From Chloroflexota bacterium (GTDB taxonomy: Bacteria > Chloroflexota > Limnocylindria > P2-11E), in assembly GCA_005883775.1 (NCBI GenBank), contig VBEU01000094.1:1-6586 (forward strand): DNA of 6,586 bases. The letters run 5' to 3'. Below, in pieces: positions 1-5,615 of this stretch. Position 1 is the stretch's first letter; the number at the start of each line of letters is the position of its first letter. The notes under the pieces are model-generated. The model saw only the letters and a list, made by a program, of their open reading frames with translations. It was not told where the DNA came from and did no database searches. Made by a program: the position numbers and the translations under genes.

Positions 1-2
1 AG

Positions 3-497
3 ACCTCGCTCTTTGGCAAGGAGCGCGTTCGGAAGACCGACCCGCGCATCGAGGCGCTCGGCGACCTGGACGAGGCCCAGGCGGTGCTCGGTCTGGCCCG
101 ATCGTTGGCACCGCGGTCCAGCCTCGGCCGCGAGCTGCTCGAGCTCCAGCAGGGCCTGTATCTGGTCATGGCGGAGATAGCCACCCCGCGAAGCGACCTC
201 AGTCGGTTGAAGGAGCGCCTCGACGGCGCGGCCGTGGCGCGCCTCGAAAGCGTCCTCGAGACGGTCAAGAAGCGAACCCCTATCGAGGGACGATTCGTCG
301 TCCCGGGCGGAAATCGCTTCTCCGCTGCGCTCGACCACGCCCGCACCGTGGCCCGCCGTGCGGAGCGACAGGTCGTTCGCTGCGTCGACGAGGGTTACGT
401 CTCGGGCGAGGATCTCCTCCCCTGGCTGAACCGGCTTTCGGACCTTCTCTTCGTGCTGGCTCGCGCCAGCGAACGCGGCCCGCGCGCCAAAGCATGA
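3..497 (+). CDS. Cob(I)alamin adenosyltransferase, PduO type (5'-partial)
   Basis: Transfers the adenosyl group of ATP to cob(I)alamin to make adenosylcobalamin, in the cytoplasm. The open frame is continuous from base 3 and its first residues read TSLFGKERVRKTDPR, then EALGDLDEAQA. This matches the family's N-terminal segment, which normally follows a GDKG motif, so about 10-20 N-terminal residues lie left of the window. The GTG at 84 is an internal Val codon, not the start. Other family signatures are FVVPGG (about 289-306), the active-site helix RTVARRAERQVV (about 341-376) with the Arg/Glu set used for ATP and corrin binding, and the C-terminal helix LNRLSDLLFVLAR (about 428-466). The 164 visible codons fit a usual length near 185. 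The stop overlaps the next start (ATGA). I see no truncation other than the window edge. Confidence 0.93.
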   Translation, partial: TSLFGKERVRKTDPRIEALGDLDEAQAVLGLARSLAPRSSLGRELLELQQGLYLVMAEIATPRSDLSRLKERLDGAAVARLESVLETVKKRTPIEGRFVVPGGNRFSAALDHARTVARRAERQVVRCVDEGYVSGEDLLPWLNRLSDLLFVLARASERGPRAKA

Positions 498-1324
498 CCG
501 GGGACGAGAGCGCGTGGCTCGACGCTGCGCCCTGGGGAATCACCCCTCGGGTGGCGGACCGCCTGCGGGCGACGGCCGCCGAAGTTGCGCGTGAGTGGGG
601 CGTTCCCCTTTCGCAGCGCATCGTCGGGGGGCGTTTCTCGTTCGTGGCCTTCGCGGGGGATGACGCCGTGCTCAAGGTCGTCCCCATCGAAGACGACGAG
701 GCCGATCACGAGGCGGACGCCCTGGCGCTCCTGGGCGGTGACGGCGCGGTGCGGCTCCTGCGACATGATCGAGCGCGGCGCGCGATGTTGATCGAGCGTG
801 CGCGTCCGGGGGACGACGCTTCGGGCCTGTCGGAGCACGAGGCGATCCGCGTGGCGGTCTCGGCGGCGAGAAAGCTCTGGCGACCAGCTCTGAGTGGCGA
901 CCCCTTTCGGTGGATCGGCGATCTCGTCCCGCGGTGGCTCGATAACGCGGGCGATCACTACCTCGTGCGTCAGGCCAAGGAGATCTACGCGACGATGCAT
1001 CCGAGCGACGCGACCCTCGTTCACGGCGACTTCCATCATCACAACCTGCTGCGCCACGGCGACGGTTGGGTCGTGATCGATCCAAAGCCGATGGTCGGCG
1101 AGGCCGAGTTCGACGTGGCGACGCTCCTGTGGAATCCGATCGGCCACATGCCGACCCGGGAGGGGGTCGAACAGTGGATCGGGGCGTTCGCCGACGCCGG
1201 CCTCGATGCGAACCTCTTGCGCAAGTGGGCGATCGTTCGCGGGACCTATCAGGGACTACCGCTCTCGCGTGGCCTGACCACGGAGACCTCGCCACAGCTC
1301 AGAGTGGTGCGGGCGCTCCTCTAG
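494..1324 (+). CDS. Aminoglycoside/hydroxyurea phosphotransferase family kinase (APH(6)-like)
   Basis: A 276-residue small-molecule kinase of the APH fold, resembling the streptomycin 6-kinase/hydroxyurea kinase family (usual length near 280). Visible features: a GGRFSFV nucleotide loop near residues 45-51; AVLKV with the ATP-binding Lys61; GDGAVRLL and LIERARPG, typical of the APH(6) N-lobe and hinge; the catalytic loop HGDFHHHN (177-184) with Asp179 as putative catalytic base; and IDPKPMVGEAEFD with Asp196 as the metal-binding Asp. WNP after that motif is also characteristic. All key residues are present, so it is probably active. The substrate cannot be read from sequence: it may be an aminoglycoside or an unrelated small molecule, and a chromosomal location does not prove resistance. 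The ATG overlaps the upstream stop (ATGA) and has no clear Shine-Dalgarno, which suggests coupled translation with the adenosyltransferase gene. Confidence 0.88.
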   Translation: MTGDESAWLDAAPWGITPRVADRLRATAAEVAREWGVPLSQRIVGGRFSFVAFAGDDAVLKVVPIEDDEADHEADALALLGGDGAVRLLRHDRARRAMLIERARPGDDASGLSEHEAIRVAVSAARKLWRPALSGDPFRWIGDLVPRWLDNAGDHYLVRQAKEIYATMHPSDATLVHGDFHHHNLLRHGDGWVVIDPKPMVGEAEFDVATLLWNPIGHMPTREGVEQWIGAFADAGLDANLLRKWAIVRGTYQGLPLSRGLTTETSPQLRVVRALL

Positions 1325-1325
1325 C

Positions 1326-1342
1326 GGGCCGGTCCGCGGCCC
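1326..1342 (+). terminator. GC hairpin after the kinase gene, possible weak intrinsic terminator
   Basis: GGGCCG (1326-1331), a five-base loop GTCCG, then CGGCCC (1337-1342) form a perfect 6-bp GC stem that starts 2 bases after the TAG stop of the kinase gene. It is followed by only three T residues (1343-1345). The short T run makes this a weak terminator at best. It lies in the only sizeable intergenic gap of the window (1325-1381). I see no convincing promoter in the rest of that gap. Confidence 0.4.
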
Positions 1343-1381
1343 TTTCGACACCGAGGCCATCCGGGGCTCGCGCAGACTCCG

Positions 1382-2953
1382 GTGGTGCGCAAACCCGTGA
1401 CGATCCTCGTCGTAGCCTCGGCGCTCGCCGTCGCCGGCGGCGCCTACGCCTGGAGCGAGCTCGTCCCGGGTCCGCCGATGACCATCGCGATCATTCCCGG
1501 AGACGACGTCGTCGTGGCGCCGACCGCCCAGTTCCAGTTCGCATCGGACGTTCGCGATGCGCGAAACCGCGCCGTCGGAACGAAGCCGGTCTGGTCGTCC
1601 GAGGCGCCGATCGACGAGCACGGCCTCTTTACCGCGCCGGATAGGGCCGGCGTCTACTACGTTCAGGCTGCGATCGGCGAGCTCGCCGCGACCACGAAGA
1701 TCACCGTCAGACCCGGTGCGCCGCGCACCGTGCGCGTCCTGCCGGCGACGGCGAATCTCAAGCCGCGCGACACCGTCGCGTTCTCCGCGACCGCGTTCGA
1801 TGAATGGGGCAACAACGTCCCGGTCATACCGACCTGGCACGTGACCGGCGGCGGAGGGACGGTCGACGAGCAGGGCATATTCACCGCAAGTACATCCGGC
1901 GTCTCGACCATCACGATGGACGTCGATGGGATCACCACGTCGGCGACGGCGACCGCGCAGTGCGTCGCGCCGCGGACCGAAGTGGCGGGCGGCCTGACCT
2001 TCACCGTGGTCTGCGGCGCGTACGCCGATGTCTGGCTAAACGGTAACGGCCTCGACGCAGCGAGCGTCACGCGGACGATCGACGAGTCCGTCGTCGCGGT
2101 GGAGGCCGCGTTCGGCCGGACGTTTCGGCACCGTCTGAACGTCAACGTCTTCGCGACGAAGGCGGGCTTCGACGTCGGCTTAAAACAGCTGCTTCGCGTG
2201 GAGCCAACGCCATACGAGGAAGGTGTCTTCATCCCGCCCGCGATCGTCGCGATGGACTGGACCGGGGACGACGCTCCCGAGTCGATCGCGCGCCACGAGA
2301 TAACGCACCTCGTCGTCGACGAGGCCGCCGGTCGTCGTGTCGCCGTACCGTACTGGTTGCACGAAGGCCTCGCGACATTGAACGAGTTTCCGGTGAGCGC
2401 GGATGCCGCGCTCGTCAGCCGGTACTGCACGGCATCCGCGGCGAAAACAAGTCAGATGCCGACGCTTCCATCGATCGCCACCGGGGCAGGATGGCGGGCG
2501 TACGTGAACGACGTTGGCGTGATCGCGTATTACTTCGCCGCGCAGGTCGCGTCGTTCGTCGTCTCGGACGCCGGGGGAGAATCGAAGCTGCTGGATAAGA
2601 TCGGCGGTGGCCTCCCGATCGAGAGCGCCTACACCGCGGCGAGCGGGCGGTCCTTCGACACTTTCACCGCGGAGCTCAGCGATCGCGCGCTGGCGCTCGC
2701 GGACGGCTACCCGGGCATCGCGACCACCACACGCGACTCCGACGGCGACAGCGTGTACGTCCTGTACGGGCAGCCGCCGGACGCCCGCATCAACGTCAGC
2801 ATCGCGAACGCGCGCTACGGGGGATCGGATTCGCCGACGACGACACGTTATGGCTGCTCGATCGGCATCCTCGGCAGCTCGTGGCCGCGGGGAACGTATC
2901 TGGTGACGCTCAGCGGACCCGCCGGCCGCGCGACCGCGAAACTAGTGCGCTAA
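1382..2953 (+). CDS. Secreted Ig-like repeat protein with gluzincin-type (peptidase MA-like) metallopeptidase domain
   Basis: A 523-residue exported protein, probably a zinc peptidase acting outside the membrane. Residues 1-23 form a signal peptide: MVRK, then a hydrophobic stretch ending AYA, a good cleavage site. Two bacterial Ig-like repeats follow (about 33-109 and 111-193). Each carries the same strand motif, IDEHGLFTA at 77-85 and VDEQGIFTA at 161-169, 84 residues apart. The catalytic domain spans about 200-440, with HEITH at 305-309 and Glu328 in WLHEGLA exactly 18 residues after the second His, the zinc-ligand spacing of M1/MA-clan enzymes. I see no GxMEN aminopeptidase motif, so an M1 aminopeptidase is unlikely. 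The C-terminal 80 residues are unassigned. The start is chosen for the signal peptide; no strong Shine-Dalgarno is visible, and the GTG codons at 1385 and 1397 are alternatives. Substrate unknown. The stop overlaps the convergent gene. Confidence 0.85.
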   Translation: MVRKPVTILVVASALAVAGGAYAWSELVPGPPMTIAIIPGDDVVVAPTAQFQFASDVRDARNRAVGTKPVWSSEAPIDEHGLFTAPDRAGVYYVQAAIGELAATTKITVRPGAPRTVRVLPATANLKPRDTVAFSATAFDEWGNNVPVIPTWHVTGGGGTVDEQGIFTASTSGVSTITMDVDGITTSATATAQCVAPRTEVAGGLTFTVVCGAYADVWLNGNGLDAASVTRTIDESVVAVEAAFGRTFRHRLNVNVFATKAGFDVGLKQLLRVEPTPYEEGVFIPPAIVAMDWTGDDAPESIARHEITHLVVDEAAGRRVAVPYWLHEGLATLNEFPVSADAALVSRYCTASAAKTSQMPTLPSIATGAGWRAYVNDVGVIAYYFAAQVASFVVSDAGGESKLLDKIGGGLPIESAYTAASGRSFDTFTAELSDRALALADGYPGIATTTRDSDGDSVYVLYGQPPDARINVSIANARYGGSDSPTTTRYGCSIGILGSSWPRGTYLVTLSGPAGRATAKLVR

Positions 2954-3270
2954 CGCAGCCAGGGCGGCGCTTCCCAGCGATCCGGGAGCACCGTGACTTT
3001 GACCGGCATCTCGGCCGCCGTCTCTGAGACCGACTGGATCTGGTTGATCAGCATCGGTCCGTACGGACAGAACGGCGTCGTCAGGACCATCTTGATCTCG
3101 GCCTCCTCGGGCGTGAACACGACCTCGCGGATGAGATCGAGATCGATCACCGAAAGCCCGATCTCCGGGTCGAGCACCGATTGCAGCGCGTTGAGGATCT
3201 TCTCCTGCTTCTCGGCCTCGGCCACGACGGGTGTCGTCTTCTTTTCTTCGCTAACTTTCTCTTCGGTCAC
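2950..3270 (-). CDS. MIP18/SufT-family (DUF59) Fe-S cluster assembly factor
   Basis: A 106-residue cytoplasmic protein of the MIP18/DUF59 family, whose members (SufT, PaaD, MIP18) help build or deliver Fe-S clusters. Diagnostic segments are DPEIGLSVIDLDLI (34-47) and LTTPFCPYG (63-71) with Cys68, the conserved and probably reactive cysteine, followed by a C-terminal VTVLPDRWEAPPW. The first 28 residues are a charged Lys/Glu-rich extension ahead of the domain, longer than in minimal family members. The start is GTG, fixed by an excellent AAGGAG five bases upstream. It lies 11 bases after the DUF2905 gene and is the last gene of the minus-strand block. With no suf or isc genes in view, the particular role (general maturation or a dedicated client) cannot be told. 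Confidence 0.9.
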   Translation of the reverse strand: MTEEKVSEEKKTTPVVAEAEKQEKILNALQSVLDPEIGLSVIDLDLIREVVFTPEEAEIKMVLTTPFCPYGPMLINQIQSVSETAAEMPVKVTVLPDRWEAPPWLR

Positions 3271-3275
3271 TTGTT

Positions 3276-3281
3276 CTCCTT
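3276..3281 (-). promoter_or_regulatory. Strong Shine-Dalgarno of the MIP18/SufT-like gene
   Basis: Read on the minus strand, AAGGAG is followed by AACAA and the GTG start. It begins right after the TAA stop of the DUF2905 gene. This is the clearest ribosome-binding site in the window and decides the GTG start. Confidence 0.85.
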
Positions 3282-3509
3282 TTACCGCCGCACCCAGGCC
3301 ACCACGCTAAGGACCAGGGTCAGCAGAACGCTCAGCACGATCGAGGTCGCCAGCGGCGCGTACACGGTCCATCCGTCACCGCGAACGGTGATGTCTCCGG
3401 GCAGCCGGCCGATGAGCGGAACGCGTTCGGCGACGACGAGCAGGAGCCCGAGGAACAGGATCACCGCGCCGACGAGGACGAGCACGCGACCGAACTGACT
3501 GAGCTCCAT
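3282..3509 (-). CDS. DUF2905 small membrane protein
   Basis: A 75-residue integral membrane protein of the DUF2905 family; molecular function unknown. Two hydrophobic helices (about 7-27 and 50-71) flank a short loop carrying the family signature RVPLIGRLPGDI (29-40), and the second helix contains PLATSIVLSVLLTL. Length and layout match the family. In many bacteria this gene sits close to ruvB, often between ruvABC and queA. Here it is on the same strand as ruvB but two genes away. Start choice: ATG at 3509 is the conventional call. A TTG at 3518 in the same frame adds three residues and sits at a better distance from the GAGGTGA at 3530-3524. The frame stays open upstream of these starts, inside the dehydrogenase gene, but that extension lacks family similarity and is not coding. 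Confidence 0.9.
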   Translation of the reverse strand: MELSQFGRVLVLVGAVILFLGLLLVVAERVPLIGRLPGDITVRGDGWTVYAPLATSIVLSVLLTLVLSVVAWVRR

Positions 3510-3523
3510 AGGCGTCAATTGTC

Positions 3524-3530
3524 TCACCTC
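3524..3530 (-). promoter_or_regulatory. Shine-Dalgarno before DUF2905, overlapping the upstream stop
   Basis: The minus-strand GAGGTGA contains the TGA stop of the sugar dehydrogenase gene. It lies 14 bases from the ATG at 3509, which is long, but 5 bases from an in-frame TTG at 3518, which is ideal. This favours the TTG start or tight coupling to upstream translation. Confidence 0.5.
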
Positions 3531-4891
3531 AATGTCACAAGCAGGATCCGGTCGTCGTCCGCGGCCGGCACCCCGCGGCCATCGCGATTCGAGGTGAGGA
3601 TGAGGAATTCGCCGCTCGCTATTTCGAAAACGTCGCGTAGCCGGCCGTATTGATTCGTCAAGAGCTTCTCCTGGAAGAGGACGGTGTGCCCGTCCGGACC
3701 GAAGACGACGCGATGCAGGTGCTGACCACGGAGGGTCGCGAACAGGAACGATCCGCGAAGCGGCCCCGGCTTCGTGGCGAATGTCGCGCCCGACGGTGCC
3801 CATGTTTCGGTCCGTCCGCTGTCGATCAATGGATCGCGGAACCGAGGGTCGTTGGGCGCGCCCCGCACCGTCGGCCATCCGTAGTTGCCGCCGGGCACGA
3901 TGAGATTCACCTCGTCGTTGCAGCAGTCAGGGAAGAAATTCGACGGGCCATGCTCGGTCTCGTACAGCGCGCCGGTGTCCGGCTGCCACGCGATGCCCTG
4001 AACGTTGCGGTGTCCGAGCGACCACACCGCCGACCCGGGCGTGGGATTGTCCGGCGGGACCGAACCATCCTTGTTCAACCGCAGGATCTTTCCCGCGAGC
4101 ACGCTCGGGTTTTGTGCGTTCGCGCCGTCTTCGGCATCGCCGGTCGTGATGTAGAGCTTGCCGTCGGGACCGAACTTGAGGCGACCGCCATCGTGAGTGT
4201 TATTGCCAGGGATCCCGTCGAGGATGATCGTCTCTTGTGTCCCGAGTCCATTTTGGTCGCGCATGCGAACGACCTTGTTTCGAGTCACTCCGTTCGGCGG
4301 CCCATAGCTGTAGTAGAGGTAGACGAATCCGTTTTGCGTGAAGTCGGGGTCGAGAGCGATCCCGAGAAGCCCCTTCTCGCCGTCGCTGCTGGTGCTCGCG
4401 GGGAGAGTGGCCCACGGGTCGGGACGAAGCCCGCCGCCCGGGCCGAGCTGAACGATCCGCACGCGACCCGCGCGCTCGGTGACGAAGAGCCTGCCGTCCG
4501 GCGCGAGGTCGACTGCCCAGGGCGCTCGCAATCCCGACGTCACGAGCTGCACGTTCTGGACGACCGCCGGGCCGATGCGGGGCGAGGGGGTCGGACTCGG
4601 GCTCGACGTCGGAGGCGCCGCGGTCGTCGGGATCGGGATCGTTGTCGCGCTGGGCGCTGGCGACGATGCCGCCGGAGATGCGCACGACGCGAGAACAAGA
4701 GCAACGAGTGCAACGGCGGCGGGTCCTGTCCCGGGGTCGGGGTCGCGCGCTCGCCTACCGGTCCGCTGCGCCGGCGCTGCGATCGATCCGCGTGCGACGC
4801 GGCCGGTCAACGGCTCGCGCGCAACCCGTTCCCCCGTGCCACCCGCCGCCGCGTCATTCCGCTCGTCAGACCCTCGCCGCCCGCCACTCAC
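3524..4891 (-). CDS. PQQ-dependent sugar dehydrogenase (glucose/sorbosone dehydrogenase family), lipoprotein
   Basis: A predicted six-bladed beta-propeller oxidoreductase oxidising sugars or similar alcohols/aldehydes with PQQ, anchored outside the membrane. A hydrophobic stretch ends in the lipobox LASC with Cys70 as the lipidation site. A Pro/Ser/Thr-rich spacer (about 71-105) and the catalytic domain (about 109-455) follow. Family motifs seen are RAPWAVDLAPDGRLFVTER, GEKGLLGIALDPDF, HDGGRLKFGPDGKLY with His233 as putative catalytic base, LGHRNVQGIAW with Arg295, ETEHGP, and VPGGNYGWP. Substrate and PQQ dependence are inferred, since not every member uses PQQ. The start is uncertain. The GTG at 4891 puts an odd Arg/Gly-rich 55-residue stretch before the signal helix, overlaps the EAL gene by 26 bases and has no Shine-Dalgarno. 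The TTG at 4810 (residue 28) is an alternative that avoids the overlap. Confidence 0.88.
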   Translation of the reverse strand: MSGGRRGSDERNDAAAGGTGERVAREPLTGRVARGSIAAPAQRTGRRARDPDPGTGPAAVALVALVLASCASPAASSPAPSATTIPIPTTAAPPTSSPSPTPSPRIGPAVVQNVQLVTSGLRAPWAVDLAPDGRLFVTERAGRVRIVQLGPGGGLRPDPWATLPASTSSDGEKGLLGIALDPDFTQNGFVYLYYSYGPPNGVTRNKVVRMRDQNGLGTQETIILDGIPGNNTHDGGRLKFGPDGKLYITTGDAEDGANAQNPSVLAGKILRLNKDGSVPPDNPTPGSAVWSLGHRNVQGIAWQPDTGALYETEHGPSNFFPDCCNDEVNLIVPGGNYGWPTVRGAPNDPRFRDPLIDSGRTETWAPSGATFATKPGPLRGSFLFATLRGQHLHRVVFGPDGHTVLFQEKLLTNQYGRLRDVFEIASGEFLILTSNRDGRGVPAADDDRILLVTLR

Positions 4892-5615
4892 TTAATTGAG
4901 AAGGAGGCATCGGCGCGGCGATGAGGTAGCCCTGGGCACTCGAGAAGCCAATCTCGGCGAGCTGCGCCCACGTCGCCTCGTCCTCGACGCCCACGGCCGT
5001 CGCCGCTATTCCGCGCTCGCGGGCGGCATCAACGACCGCGCGAACGTATTGGAGCGCTCGGTGATCGCGGCCCATGCGCGACACGAGCGCGCGGCTGACC
5101 TTCACGATGTCCAGGCGGAGTTTCTCCACCAGATGGGCGTCCTCGTCGGTGGCATCGTCGAGCGTGACCCGGATCCCCTGGTCGCGCATCAGGTCGAGAA
5201 TCGGGATAGGCGGGTCGGGATCGCGCGCGAGCGCGCGTGATGAGACCTCCATGATGAGGAGCTCCGGTCCGCCGGCGACCTTCAGGGTGAGCTCCATGAA
5301 TCGGCGAAAGTGCGCGTCGTGAAGATTGTCGACCGACAGGTTCACGGCCACGGGGATCGCGGCCCCGTCGCGCCGCCACACATTCGACTGGAGAAGCGCC
5401 TCCCGAAGGACCCAGAAGGTCAGCCGGCGGATGAGCCCCGTCGCTTCGGCCTCCGGAATGAACTCGAGCGGAGACACGAGGCCGCGCTCGGGATGCCGCC
5501 AGCGCACCAGAGCCTCGACCCCGGTCAGACGGCGGCTCGGCACCTCGACCATCGGCTGGTAATGAAGGATGAGCTCGTTTTCGCTGATCGCGCGCTCCAG
5601 CTCGAAGCGCTTCAC
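4866..5615 (-). CDS. Stand-alone EAL-domain protein, degenerate active site
   Basis: 249 residues, essentially one EAL domain, the fold of cyclic-di-GMP phosphodiesterases, with no GGDEF, PAS or membrane segment. Conserved: LHYQPMV (17-23), EAL at 34-36, NLS at 92-94, Glu123, Asp153-Asp154, Lys172 and Gln228. Changed: the usual EGVE reads VGVE, so the first Glu is Val208; the normal DDFGTGYSSL loop is DDATDEDAHL, apparently two residues shorter up to the Lys; the TES-like motif after Glu123 is SSR; and KID is KVS. This pattern suggests lost or weak hydrolysis and a binding or protein-interaction role. The start is GTG, overlapping the ruvB stop by 4 bases (GTGA), with AGGA immediately upstream, which suggests coupled translation. 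The 3' end may overlap the dehydrogenase gene. Confidence 0.88.
   Translation of the reverse strand: MKRFELERAISENELILHYQPMVEVPSRRLTGVEALVRWRHPERGLVSPLEFIPEAEATGLIRRLTFWVLREALLQSNVWRRDGAAIPVAVNLSVDNLHDAHFRRFMELTLKVAGGPELLIMEVSSRALARDPDPPIPILDLMRDQGIRVTLDDATDEDAHLVEKLRLDIVKVSRALVSRMGRDHRALQYVRAVVDAARERGIAATAVGVEDEATWAQLAEIGFSSAQGYLIAAPMPPSQLSEWRAARV

Noticed and set aside
84..86. GTG at 84 as the start of the adenosyltransferase
   Set aside because: The conserved TSLFG...GDLDE segment lies upstream in the same frame up to the window edge, so the gene is 5'-partial.
395..1147. Minus-strand open frame (250 codons) opposite the adenosyltransferase and kinase genes
   Set aside because: It has shadow-frame composition and overlaps two plus-strand genes that carry full family motifs.
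3510..3878. N-terminal extension of DUF2905 into the dehydrogenase gene (198-residue reading)
   Set aside because: The extension is Arg/Pro/Ser-rich shadow sequence, and DUF2905 proteins are about 70-75 residues and begin at the first hydrophobic helix.
4560..4680. GC-rich repetitive stretch resembling a simple repeat
   Set aside because: It is explained as the Pro/Ser/Thr-rich spacer after the lipobox of the dehydrogenase lipoprotein.
4901..4923. Perfect plus-strand AAGGAGG followed by an ATG at 4921
   Set aside because: The ATG runs into a stop after two codons (ATG AGG TAG), and the site lies inside the minus-strand EAL coding sequence.
3650..4924. Long plus-strand open frame (424 codons) opposite the dehydrogenase gene
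   Set aside because: It is rich in Arg, Gly and Ala with no domain motif, and it mirrors a clear minus-strand gene. High GC at third positions keeps antisense frames open.
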